NCBI RefSeq assembly: GCF_046630445.1
Contig: NC_092335.1
Location: forward strand, 541,514,501-541,578,500
Direction of reading: 5' to 3'
Source: Rutidosis leptorrhynchoides
Lineage: Eukaryota; Streptophyta; Magnoliopsida; Asterales; Asteraceae
DNA length: 64,000 bases
Both the position numbers and the translations under genes were made by a program. This document shows positions 13,557-23,254 of the stretch, piece after piece. Each line of letters opens with the position of its first letter. Within the stretch, counting starts at the first letter, position 1. The notes beneath the pieces were generated by a model, which saw only the letters and a list, made by a program, of their open reading frames with translations, was not told the DNA's origin and did no database searches.

Positions 13557-13631
13557 ACGGATCAATGGTTTAAGGGGCGTTCGGGTTAGCGAGAGGTCAT
13601 GGATTCGAGTCCCGTCTGTGGGATTTTTTTT
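13557..13631 (+). promoter_or_regulatory. tRNA-like Pol III promoter boxes in the 5' LTR of D
   Basis: TGGTTTAAGGGG (13566-13577) fits the A-box consensus TRGYNNARNNGG; GATTCGAGTCC (13602-13612) fits the B box except for one base; a run of eight T (13624-13631) follows. The 3' LTR copy has a perfect B box. No full tRNA cloverleaf can be drawn, so this is a tRNA-derived promoter, not a tRNA gene. Confidence 0.55.
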
Positions 13632-13903
13632 GGGAAAAAGCATTAAGGTTCGTGAATCCGAGGACAACTCTGCACTTGTTCAGTGCCATCATACACATAT
13701 TTACTACAAACTATCGTATCGTATCGTGAGTCTTCATAGCTCCCTTTTCATATATTTTTGGGCGGATAATACATATGCAACTTTTATAACTGTTTTACAC
13801 GCTAGACACAAGTACCAACTATTAAACTATGCTATACCCGGCTATGTCCGACTAAGTCCCTAACCGACAAGTATAAACACAACTTGTCTTTGGGGCAAAC
13901 TTT

Positions 13904-14183
13904 GAACAACTTTTGGATCTGTGTGATCTACTAATTGGTCCATGTGAGACCAAACATATGAACAACTTTTGGATCTATGTGATCTACTAATTGGTCCCTG
14001 CGAGACCAAGCTTATGAATAACTTTTAGATCTGCGTGATCTACTAATTGGTCCATGTGAGACCAAGCTTATGAATAACTTTTGGATCTGTGTGATCTACT
14101 TTTTGGTCCCTATGAGACCAACTTTATGAACAACTTTTGAATCTGCGAGATCTACTAATTGGTCCCTGCGAGACCAAGCTCAT
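13904..14183. repeat. 56-bp tandem repeat, 5 copies (5' LTR of D)
   Basis: Five units beginning GAACAACTTTTGGATCT, each with the inverted pair TTGGTC ... GACCAA. The 3' LTR has six units (30270-30605). Confidence 0.9.
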
Positions 14184-14542
14184 GAACAAAAATCTTGTGG
14201 TCTAACACTATTACTAAAATCATTATTTATGACAAACCTATGAACTCACTCAACCTAGTGTTGACTTTTTAAGCATGTTTATTCTCAGGTACTTAAATAT
14301 TGTTTCCGCTGTATATCTGCTGCTTTGATAATGTTTGCTTGCCATGCTTGGAGTCTTCATTTCATATCATATCAATTAAATACATTTAATGCGTTGTTCA
14401 TTAAATACAATGTAATCTATTTATCTTCCGCTGCAAAACTCAATAAAACGTCTCATATAGAGTCGTTCTCGTTTATACAACTGTGATTTGATATATTTAG
14501 TGACGTTATTCTTCCAGGCCCTATCTGGTGGACGTCACAGAT

Positions 14543-14554
14543 TGGTATCAGAGC
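14543..14554 (+). promoter_or_regulatory. Primer-binding site, initiator-Met tRNA (D)
   Basis: TGGTATCAGAGC, the complement of the last 12 bases of plant initiator-Met tRNA, starting 3 nt after the LTR end. Confidence 0.9.
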
Positions 14555-15230
14555 AGTTTGTTGTAGAGAACCAGGATTGCATTTTATGTGTGCCTTATAC
14601 AATTTGGTACCTTAGTAATGTAGGACTACAACTTTCCTTGACTTTAGTGCCTTTACTTGTTGCGTTTAACTTTTAAATGCTACACTATACTTTAGAAACT
14701 TTACTTATCTTAGAATGCTGAGATTTCAGAAATTCCAAGATTTCAGAAATTCCTGACATTCCTATGTCATTTATCATGGTTTTGTGTATTACATATGTAT
14801 TACATGAAATATTATCCATGATTTTTGAAACTCCTATAATTGTTACTATTCATACTCAAACGTATATAACTCCCTGTTATATATCACGTACCTATATGCC
14901 TTATGCCTTTATGCATCGGTTTGCGAACTGGAAAAAGTCATTGGCTTATTGCAGTATACGAATTAAAAGTCTTTAATCGAAAGATTATTAGATTACATAC
15001 TTATCATTTTATGATCTCGACACGTCATACTGCCATTATTGGAGTATAGACAAATCATATCTTATCATATCTTATCATATCTATCCCAATAGACTTTGTC
15101 TGACACTTTTCCTAAATTTTCTCCGTAAATTACAGAAATCTTTTGCTATATATACATATTCAAGGAGATAAATATATCATTCAATATTCAACACCCATTT
15201 CATATCAAACCCTGATTCCAAACACATTAT
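14555..15230 (+). other. Leader of element D, no gene seen
   Basis: AT-rich leader between the primer site and the first ORF. Short frames (for example 14764-14976) show no domain. Corresponds to the untranslated leader of the related elements. Confidence 0.4.
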
Positions 15231-15494
15231 ATGGATTCTTCGAACTTCTCGAGCTCCAATAGCAGCGTAACCGGAATGAACCAACCAATTAGCCATCATC
15301 TATTTTGGATGAATTGGGGGTGGGTTCGTAGCCGACTCAATCAATGGAGGCAAGAAGAAGGTGATCCCTTCCACCAACCGAATTCGCCACTTGGCGAAGA
15401 ACCTGAAGCCCTTACCGGCGAACCGATCCGAAACACCATTTTCACCCTGATATTGCTCAATTACATCATATATATCTATCGCAATATCACTTAA
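15231..15494 (+). CDS. Short 5' ORF of element D, unknown function
   Basis: An 87-codon frame with an ATG, Ser/Asn-rich at the start (residues 3-12), then W-rich around 26-40 and acidic-Pro-rich around 42-65. It sits where gag or a pre-gag ORF would start, 680 bp after the primer site. No zinc knuckle or known domain. It degenerates after about residue 68 and the coding-like sequence runs on in another frame until about 15590, where element H begins. Probably a remnant of the first ORF of the family. Not recognised. Confidence 0.35.
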   Translation: MDSSNFSSSNSSVTGMNQPISHHLFWMNWGWVRSRLNQWRQEEGDPFHQPNSPLGEEPEALTGEPIRNTIFTLILLNYIIYIYRNIT

Positions 15495-15596
15495 AACGCT
15501 CTATAATCGAAGATAATGAAGGTGATCTACAAGTAATAAGACAAGATGCGCGAATTTATATCGGAAGAATGATTTGCAAAGAATTTCGATGATTTA

Positions 15597-17126
15597 TGAC
15601 ATTGGTTGATCCCGATACGAGTTAGGGTCAAGATAGCACTCTAAAATGATATAACAATGCTTCCGATATGTTAGGCTTCGTCCAAATGAGCTAATATTAA
15701 AAAGAAAACGAAACAGTGCCTTAAATCCAACCAGGACGCCGTCTAGGGTCCCAGGACGCCGTCCTGGCCTTTTTACTGGGACGCCGTCTTGCAGATTTGG
15801 GACGCCGTCTTGCTCTGTAAAGTGGGACGCCGTCCTGTCTTTTAGGACGACGTCCCAAAGTAGGTGTACCCGACTTTTCTGTTTTTTACCTAATTTCTCC
15901 ACCTTAAAACCTCATTTTTGGGACTGTTTCATTGGAGTACGAACCAGAGAGCTTTAGAGACGATTTTCAGGAGCATATTGGAGAATTCCAACCTCTTTGA
16001 AGAGGCTCAACATCAAGGCATCATCCATCAACATCTTCTTCATCCAAGAACTCTTGTTCTTGTAGGTTATTCACTTGTTCTCAGAAATGATTTCAGTTTA
16101 TAATTTGATTGTATTGTTGTCTGTTACCATGGTTGTTGGCTAGTTTCTATAATGTTTGTCTAGATTAATAACCAAGGTATTGGATGTAAACTTATTGATT
16201 GAATGTATTATGCGTGATAGATTGAAGCTTGAATTAAGAACCATGCTTATTGTTGTTAAAACCATTTGTATCTAGTTAATTGATATGTTGTTGATAAAGA
16301 GAACTCTTGTTGATGTATCATATTGATTTACAATCAACTTGTCTTAGATTGGTTGTTTGCTAAACCGGACCAAGGGGGTAAACTAGATTAAAACGGTTAA
16401 ACAAAATAGGAATGAATTGTGTAGAGCGAACGCAAAGGCAATTGTTATTCAAGTCTTTAATCTTGTTGATCAACTAGTCACAAACGAAAAGGTCTAAGTT
16501 ATAGGGAACCCTCGCTTAGTAATTCTAGTTTGAGTACTTGCTAAAGAGAACTCTTGGTGAGTCGATTTAGGTGATTAGCATACTTATAGTTATTTGATTA
16601 CAAATACAAGAACCATAGTAAAAAGGGAACCCTTGAGCTTGTTATTGTATTTGCGTGTTTATCCGAGAGAACTCTTAGTTAACCTATTAGATAACTACAC
16701 GCCTAAGTATTCAATCAGGGCTTAATATCTAAACTTACATCCAATACCGAGGGTAAAATATCTAGATGAACATTTCATCTCTTTGATTTAATTCAAAACT
16801 ATTTTACTTGCTTTATTTGTATTTATTTGCATTTTATAAACCAAAAGACTAAAAATATTGTTTTTACATTTAACCTTCTTGGATTTGGCTAAATCGTTAA
16901 AACAGCCACCAAAACATAAAACTTGTACTTTTACTTTAATTAACTTAGTTAATCATAATATAGTTTCTAATTCTAGTTTGACTGATATAACTGTCCTTGG
17001 AACGATACACGGATTTTACCATTATCTATACTACTACACGATCGGGTACACTGCCCGTTAGTGTGTAGCAATCTTTAAAACCGGTATTTTCCATAAGATA
17101 AATTATAGACACGATTTCGCACATCA
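15597..17126 (+). mobile_element. 5' LTR of H (left end approximate)
   Basis: Ends ACATCA at 17126, six bases before the primer site. Left end put at TGACATTGG. Contains the GACGCCGTC array followed by 1.2 kb of leader-like DNA with recurrent GAGAACTCTTG and GGGAACCC phrases. No gene. Confidence 0.5.
15735..15854. repeat. GACGCCGTC array 1 (LTR of H)
   Basis: Five copies of GACGCCGTC (15735, 15755, 15780, 15801, 15826) and a last variant GACGACGTC (15846). Each is a near-palindrome; the second copy sits in CCAGGACGCCGTCCTGG, with 8-bp arms. Spacing 20-25 bp. Probably transcription-factor sites in the LTR promoter; the last variant has an ACGT core as bound by plant bZIP factors (inference). 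Confidence 0.85.
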
Positions 17127-17132
17127 AGTTTT

Positions 17133-17150
17133 TGGCGCCGCTGCCGGGGA
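17133..17150 (+). promoter_or_regulatory. Primer-binding site, Asp-tRNA (H)
   Basis: TGGCGCCGCTGCCGGGGA, one mismatch to the complement of plant Asp-tRNA. Confidence 0.92.
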
Positions 17151-17307
17151 CAGTTTTGTGTCAAAATAGAATTATTAACTAATTTGTGATTTTAAGTAGT
17201 TTCTTAATTATTTTTAAATTATTAATAGTCTTTGATTTTAATTTTTGTAGAATCGGTATGTGTGATAGTTTTTGTTAGTTGTGTGATTGGCAGATTATAG
17301 GTTGCAT

Positions 17308-20300
17308 ATGCCACATACCCGAAGTTCAGAATCTCCATTATTTACACCATTGACAGAACCGGATAGAAAGCTTGGTAGAATTCCAAAAGAAGTGCTTGAT
17401 ATTTTTGAATCTTCATCAAAGCAGGAAACTTTTGATTCAGAATCAAGTACCACCAAGCCTAGATATTCAGACTTTGGTAAACCAGTTCAACCACCAAATT
17501 TTGAAATGGAAGGAGAAAGACCGTTGGTACCAAGACAATCAATGGCAGACAGGATGAAAGCGACGCGAACCGGACAAGGTAGTGCTATTACTCCGCTCAC
17601 GGGTGAGGTAAATTTTGAAATTAAAGGACCTATTCTTCAAATGATTAATAATAGGTGTCAATTTAGTGGCGGTCCTAATGAAGACGCAAACGAACATATT
17701 CGTCTCTTTGAAGAGATATGTCTTCTTTTCAAATTAAAACCAGAAACTGACCAGGCTATATTTCTAAGACTTTTCCCGTGGACACTCCACGGGGAAGCAA
17801 GAAGTTGGTTAGATTCATTAGCCGAGGCTACGATAAGAACATGGGATAGTATGATGGAAAAATTTCTTAAGAAATATTTTCCAGCATCTAAGTCAGCGAG
17901 ACTCCAACAGGAGATTACCCAGTTCTGTCAAAAGCCTATGGAAACCTTGTACGAAGCATGGAATAGATTTTCCAAAATGCTTAGAGGTTGTCCAAACCAT
18001 GGTTTGGATACCTTTCAACAGGTTCAAATCTTCTATAAGGGTTGCGAAGTTGCAACCCGAATTTCCATTGATCAAGCATCCGGAGGTTCAATTATGGACA
18101 AAACCGAGCAAGAGGCTTATGAGATAATCGAGAAATTAGCCGATTATTCTCATGAGTGGCATCAAGAACGCCCAATTACTCGAAATGCTCAAGTCCAAAG
18201 CGCCGGTGCTTATGATGACTTCAGCTCCCTAGGTGTAAAAATAGACGGTGTTGTCCGAAACATGGACAAAATCACAAAAGAAATCCATAGTATGAAAGTA
18301 GGTTGTGAATACTGTGGTGGTCTACACTTAGGTAAAGATTGTGATGCCGGGTTAACCATGGCTCAAAAAGAAGAAGTGGCTTTTATAAGCCAAAGAAATA
18401 ATAACCAGTTTCAGGGTAGAGCCCAATTTAACCGTAACTTTAACAACCCCTACAACCCTCAAGGTCAAAATTCTAATTTTCAACAAGGGTCAAGTAGTGG
18501 GTTCCAACAACAAACTCCGGGTTATTATCAAAAACCCCAACAGGAGGAGAAAAAGTCAAATTTAGAGAATATGTTGGAAAAGTTAATTGCATCACAAACT
18601 CAGCTTGTCACAAACATAAATCAAACCAACGAGAAAAACGAACATCAGTTTCGTAACCAACAAGCATCAATCCAAAATTTGGAAAAACAAATGAGTGGTT
18701 TAGCCAATTTACTGAGTGAGAGAAAACCCGGTAGTTTACCGGGAGATACCAACAAGAACCCCAGGAATGAGCACGCAAATGTTATTACCACACAGAGTGG
18801 TTTAGCATACGATGCTCCACAAATGCCCGAAAATTCTGATTTCAGAGTTCCATTGAACCAAAACGATGAACCGGTTAAGGAGCCGGAAAAAGTGGTTGAA
18901 AAGGAAGAACGGGAAAAACCCGTAGTGAAACCATATCAACCACCGCTCCCATTCCCAAGAAAACAACAACAAGAAAGGCTAGAAGCCGAAAGGCTAAAAT
19001 TTCTAGATATGTTTAAACAGATAAACATAAACATGCCTTTTATTGATGTTATCTCCGGAATGCCAAAGTATGCTAAGTTTTTAAAAGACTTACTTACTAA
19101 CCGAAAGAAGATGGAAAGCGTTTCATCAGTAACTTTAAATGCTAGATGTTCTGCGCTGGTGTCTAACACACTTCCTGAAAAGCTTCAAGATCCGGGTAGT
19201 TTTACTATTCCATGTCTAATGGGTGACCTTGATTGCATGAGGGCATTAGCCGATTTGGGGGCTAGTATCAATTTAATGCCCTATTCAATTTACCTTAAGT
19301 TAGCCCCTGGGGAACTAAAAACCACACGAATGGCTATTCAACTAGCTGATCGCTCTATAAAATTCCCTCGAGGAATAATAGAGAATTTGTTAGTTAAGAC
19401 CGGAAATCTGATCTTTCCGGCTGACTTTGTGGTTTTAGACATGGAAGTTGATGAGAGAATACCAATTATTCTGGGTAGGCCATTTTTAAATACTGCTCGA
19501 TGTGTCATTGATGTTTATGACCAGCAGTTGACCCTTAGAATTGGTGAAGCTAGTGCGACTTTTGCAATTGACAAGTCATTGAAATATCCCGAATCTTCGG
19601 ATGATACTTGTTATTTCATGCAAAGCATAGATTCGCATTACGAGTTCTTGCAGGAATCTCCCGAATCGGATGAAACAGGTGTATACGATTTGGCTAATGG
19701 AGATGATGAATTCACTGAAGAAGAAATGGATGTGATGGCCACATTTTTGATGGCCAATGAGTGTGAACCAACTGAAGAGGAAATAGAAAAACTAAGCAGG
19801 GATAGCGAGTACCGGAGTCGATCCTCAATTGAGGAACCTCCCATTTTGGAGCTTAAACCGCTCCCTGATCATCTTGAGTACGCTTTCCTTCAGGAAGATT
19901 CAAAACTTCCGGTAATTATTTCCTCACTTCTCTCTCAAAATGAGAAAGAACGTCTTGTTTCCTTGTTACAGGCCCACAAACCGGCCATTGCATGGAAAAT
20001 CCATGATATAAAAGGAATTAGTCCTTCTTATTGCACGCACAAGATCTTAATGGAAGAAAATTCCAAACCAGTGGTGCAACGTCAAAGAAGACTAAATCCT
20101 CATATGCAAGACGTTGTCAAAAAGGAAATCATTAAATTGCTAGATGCAGGTCTAATCTACCCGATTTCAGACAGTCCGTGGATAAGCCCGATTCATTGTG
20201 TTCCTAAAAAGGGTGGTATAACTGTTACCACCAATGATAAGGACGAGCTTATCACGACACGAACTGTTACGGGGTGGCGGGTTTGTATAGATTATCGAAA

Positions 20301-22752
20301 GTTAAACGAAGCCACAAGAAAAGACCATTTTCCTCTACCATTTATTGATCAAATGTTAGAGAGACTTGCAGGAAATAGCTTTTATTGTTTCCTAGATGGT
20401 TTTTCGGGGTATTTTCAAATTCCCATCTCCCCCGAAGACCAAGAAAAGACTACCTTCACGTGTCCCTATGGCACCTTCTCATATCGCCGAATGCCCTTTG
20501 GTCTATGTAATGCTCCTGCGACATTCCAAAGGTGTATGATGGCCATTTTCCACGATATGATTGAGGATTGCATGGAAGTGTTCATGGACGACTTTTCAGT
20601 CTTCGGTGACACTTTTGATTCATGCCTTCTAAATTTGGAGAAAATGCTAATCAGGTGTGAGAAGTCGAACTTAGTGCTAAATTGGGAGAAATGCCACTTT
20701 ATGGTTAAAGAAGGCATTGTCTTAGGGCACAAAATCTCAAGTGTTGGTATTCAGGTGGATCCAGCAAAGGTTGACGTCATCGCAAACCTTCCACCTCCTT
20801 CAAACGTAAAGGGTGTGAGAAGTTTTCTTGGGCATGCCGGGTTCTACCGGCGATTTGTTAAGGATTTTTCAAAAATTGCAACGCCATTAAATAAACTTCT
20901 TGAAAAAGATGCACCCTTTGTTTTCACAAGTGAATGCACTAAGGCATTCACAATTTTAAAAGAAAAACTTGTCAACGCACCAATAATCATAGCTCCAAAT
21001 TGGTCATTACCATTCGAGCTAATGTGCGATGCATCGGATTTTGCGGTTGGTTCAGTTTTGGGCCAACGGGTTGAGAAACATTTTCAACCCATTTATTATG
21101 CGAGCAAGACTTTACAAGGAGCCCAATTAAATTACACAACAACAGAAAAAGAGCTCCTTGCGATCGTCTTTTCCTTTGACAAATTCCGATCTTATCTTGT
21201 CCTATCAAAGACTGTTGTCTTCACTGATCATTCGGCATTAAAATATCTTTTCTCTAAGCTAGATGCAAAACCTCGATTGTTAAGGTGGGTCTTGCTTTTG
21301 CAAGAATTTGATATCGAGATTAAGGACAAGAAAGGTGCAGAAAATCTTGCAGCGGACCATCTTTCTAGACTCGAAAATCCCAATCTTGAAGTACTCCATG
21401 AATCGAGTATTAAAGATGATTTTCCCGAAGAATTCCTAATGAGAGTAGAGAAGGTGGAGGATCCGTGGTTTGTTGACTTCGCCAATTACATTGTTGGAGG
21501 GTACCTAGAAACTGGTTGGTCACATCAGAAAAGAAAGAAATTCTTTAGTGACCTAAAGTACTATTTTTGGGAAGACCCTTATTTATTCAGGCGATGTGCG
21601 GATGGAATTATTCGCAGGTGTGTTGCGGGGAAGGAATGCACCGAAATTCTGCTTGACTGTCACCGTGGTCCAACAGGTGGGCACTTTGGTCCCCAAATCA
21701 CGGGGAAGAAAGTTTATGAGGCCGGTTTCTATTGGCCTACAATATTCAAAGATGCCTACGCTGTTTGCAAGGCTTGTGACGCGTGCCAACGGGCCGGTCA
21801 AATAACTAAACGAGATGAAATGCCTCAACAAAGCATCCAAGTATGCGAGGTGTTCGATGTTTGGGGAATTGACTTTATGGGCCCCTTTCCAAAATCTCAC
21901 TCTTACCTCTACATACTTGTCGCCATAGATTATGTGTCTAAATGGGCGGAGGCAAAGCCTCTACCAACAAATGATGGCCGAGTAGTGGTAAACTTTTTAA
22001 TGGAGCTTTTCTCTAGATTTGGCACGCCTAAAGCTCTTATAAGTGACCGGGGCACCCACTTTTGCAATAAGCAAATGGAAAAGGTGTTGAAAAGATATGG
22101 AGTAATCCATAAAATTTCGACATCCTATCATCCCCAGACGAGTGGGCAAGTAGAAAACACCAACCGGTCATTAAAACGCATACTAGAAAAGACCGTTGGT
22201 GCTAATCCAAAAGAGTGGTCAAACAAGTTATATGATGCATTGTGGGCATTTCGCACGGCCTACAAAACACCAATAGGAACTACTCCTTTCCGTATGGTAT
22301 ACGGAAAAGCATGCCATCTCCCGTTGGAGATTGAACATAAAGCACACTGGGCGTTAAGGGCATGCAATTTGGATTACCAAGAAGCGGGTCGGTTACGTTT
22401 GACCCAAATAAACGAATTAGACGAGTTGAGGCTTGAAGCCTATGACAACTCTCTAATTTACAAGGAAAAAACTAAACAATGGCATGACAAGAGATTGAAA
22501 CATCCAAAAGAATTCATGGAAGGAGATCGTGTCCTTGTTTATAACTCTCGTTTCAAGTTATCGCCAGGAAAGCTAAAGTCCCGATGGACGGGACCATTTG
22601 TGGTTAGAAGGGTGTACCCTTATGGTACAATTGAAATGGTAAACTGGAAAGGAGATACTTTTAAAGTGAATGGCCACCGGGTCAAACACTACGTTGATGG
22701 TCCCCTGGAAATTGAGGATGAGGTTAGCCTCAACTTCAAGAAAAACGCCTAA
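17308..22752 (+). CDS. Athila-type gag-pol polyprotein, intact open frame
   Basis: One frame of 1,814 codons from the first ATG (17308); the seven codons before it start at a TTG. Order with approximate residues: capsid-like gag 80-290; zinc knuckle C-X2-C-X3-H-X4-C at 332-345; linker with coiled coil 415-490; aspartic protease with ADLGAS at about 645; reverse transcriptase 860-1110 with FMDD at about 1090; RNase H with the CDAS motif at about 1239; integrase with H-H-C-C zinc site 1451-1492 and catalytic Asp 1519, Asp 1577, Glu 1613; no chromodomain. These enzymes copy the element RNA and insert the cDNA. The Asp primer, knuckle spacing and absence of a chromodomain place it in the Athila lineage. 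No stop or shift interrupts it, in contrast to F, B and C. Confidence 0.93.
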   Translation: MPHTRSSESPLFTPLTEPDRKLGRIPKEVLDIFESSSKQETFDSESSTTKPRYSDFGKPVQPPNFEMEGERPLVPRQSMADRMKATRTGQGSAITPLTGEVNFEIKGPILQMINNRCQFSGGPNEDANEHIRLFEEICLLFKLKPETDQAIFLRLFPWTLHGEARSWLDSLAEATIRTWDSMMEKFLKKYFPASKSARLQQEITQFCQKPMETLYEAWNRFSKMLRGCPNHGLDTFQQVQIFYKGCEVATRISIDQASGGSIMDKTEQEAYEIIEKLADYSHEWHQERPITRNAQVQSAGAYDDFSSLGVKIDGVVRNMDKITKEIHSMKVGCEYCGGLHLGKDCDAGLTMAQKEEVAFISQRNNNQFQGRAQFNRNFNNPYNPQGQNSNFQQGSSSGFQQQTPGYYQKPQQEEKKSNLENMLEKLIASQTQLVTNINQTNEKNEHQFRNQQASIQNLEKQMSGLANLLSERKPGSLPGDTNKNPRNEHANVITTQSGLAYDAPQMPENSDFRVPLNQNDEPVKEPEKVVEKEEREKPVVKPYQPPLPFPRKQQQERLEAERLKFLDMFKQININMPFIDVISGMPKYAKFLKDLLTNRKKMESVSSVTLNARCSALVSNTLPEKLQDPGSFTIPCLMGDLDCMRALADLGASINLMPYSIYLKLAPGELKTTRMAIQLADRSIKFPRGIIENLLVKTGNLIFPADFVVLDMEVDERIPIILGRPFLNTARCVIDVYDQQLTLRIGEASATFAIDKSLKYPESSDDTCYFMQSIDSHYEFLQESPESDETGVYDLANGDDEFTEEEMDVMATFLMANECEPTEEEIEKLSRDSEYRSRSSIEEPPILELKPLPDHLEYAFLQEDSKLPVIISSLLSQNEKERLVSLLQAHKPAIAWKIHDIKGISPSYCTHKILMEENSKPVVQRQRRLNPHMQDVVKKEIIKLLDAGLIYPISDSPWISPIHCVPKKGGITVTTNDKDELITTRTVTGWRVCIDYRKLNEATRKDHFPLPFIDQMLERLAGNSFYCFLDGFSGYFQIPISPEDQEKTTFTCPYGTFSYRRMPFGLCNAPATFQRCMMAIFHDMIEDCMEVFMDDFSVFGDTFDSCLLNLEKMLIRCEKSNLVLNWEKCHFMVKEGIVLGHKISSVGIQVDPAKVDVIANLPPPSNVKGVRSFLGHAGFYRRFVKDFSKIATPLNKLLEKDAPFVFTSECTKAFTILKEKLVNAPIIIAPNWSLPFELMCDASDFAVGSVLGQRVEKHFQPIYYASKTLQGAQLNYTTTEKELLAIVFSFDKFRSYLVLSKTVVFTDHSALKYLFSKLDAKPRLLRWVLLLQEFDIEIKDKKGAENLAADHLSRLENPNLEVLHESSIKDDFPEEFLMRVEKVEDPWFVDFANYIVGGYLETGWSHQKRKKFFSDLKYYFWEDPYLFRRCADGIIRRCVAGKECTEILLDCHRGPTGGHFGPQITGKKVYEAGFYWPTIFKDAYAVCKACDACQRAGQITKRDEMPQQSIQVCEVFDVWGIDFMGPFPKSHSYLYILVAIDYVSKWAEAKPLPTNDGRVVVNFLMELFSRFGTPKALISDRGTHFCNKQMEKVLKRYGVIHKISTSYHPQTSGQVENTNRSLKRILEKTVGANPKEWSNKLYDALWAFRTAYKTPIGTTPFRMVYGKACHLPLEIEHKAHWALRACNLDYQEAGRLRLTQINELDELRLEAYDNSLIYKEKTKQWHDKRLKHPKEFMEGDRVLVYNSRFKLSPGKLKSRWTGPFVVRRVYPYGTIEMVNWKGDTFKVNGHRVKHYVDGPLEIEDEVSLNFKKNA

Positions 22753-22920
22753 ATCAAAACGGGGACGAGTTTGGTGAACGACTCGTAAAAAATGGTTCAC
22801 ATTTGTAATTAGGTTTGTATTGTGTGTGCTATAAATTTTTGTTTGGTACAAAATGATTACCGTATGACCCCGAAACGCAAACGACTCAAAATTACAGGTC
22901 AGTGGGTTTTAGTGTTACGG

Positions 22921-23083
22921 GACGCCGTCCCACAAGGGAAGACGCCGTCCCAATTTAAACTCCTAGACGCCGTCTTGTTTGGCTAGACGCCGTCCCACTT
23001 TGTATATCGAGACGCCGTCCCCATTCTTAGACGCCGTCCCACTCTGAATATCGAGACGCCGTCCTGTATTTTGGGACGACGTC
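22921..23083. repeat. GACGCCGTC array 2, upstream of the env-position gene
   Basis: Seven copies of GACGCCGTC (22921, 22941, 22966, 22986, 23011, 23030, 23055) and a final GACGACGTC (23075), the same terminal variant as array 1. Flanks differ from array 1. A TATA-like TTTTATA follows at 23114-23120. Confidence 0.85.
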
Positions 23084-23254
23084 CCGACTCCCTGATTCAG
23101 AAAATTAAACGCGTTTTATACCCTTACCCACTTATTTCCTATCCACAAAACACATTCTATCTATATTTTCTCTCCCAAAAACCGAACCACTCTCAAGAAC
23201 CCTAAATTTCTACATCAAATTCGCGATTTAATCTTCAAATTCAAGCTTCCAATC
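23084..23254 (+). promoter_or_regulatory. Putative internal promoter and leader of the env-position gene (H)
   Basis: TTTTATACCC at 23114 lies 31 bp after array 2 and is followed by a C/A/T-rich stretch with CTCTCCC and AAACCCTAAA-like phrases typical of plant 5' untranslated leaders, ending at an ATG at 23255. Inference from composition and arrangement only. Confidence 0.5.

Noticed and set aside
13618..13863. ORF of 81 codons, with a 77-codon copy at 29996-30229
   Set aside because: Similar in both only because both lie in the LTR pair of D; no independent evidence of coding.
15594..15902. Minus-strand ORF with a DGVP-type repeat
   Set aside because: It is the antisense reading of the GACGCCGTC array.
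15735..23083. GACGCCGTC arrays as a CRISPR-like array
   Set aside because: The repeat is only 9 bp with irregular short spacing, in an LTR and before an ORF of a plant retroelement; no cas genes.
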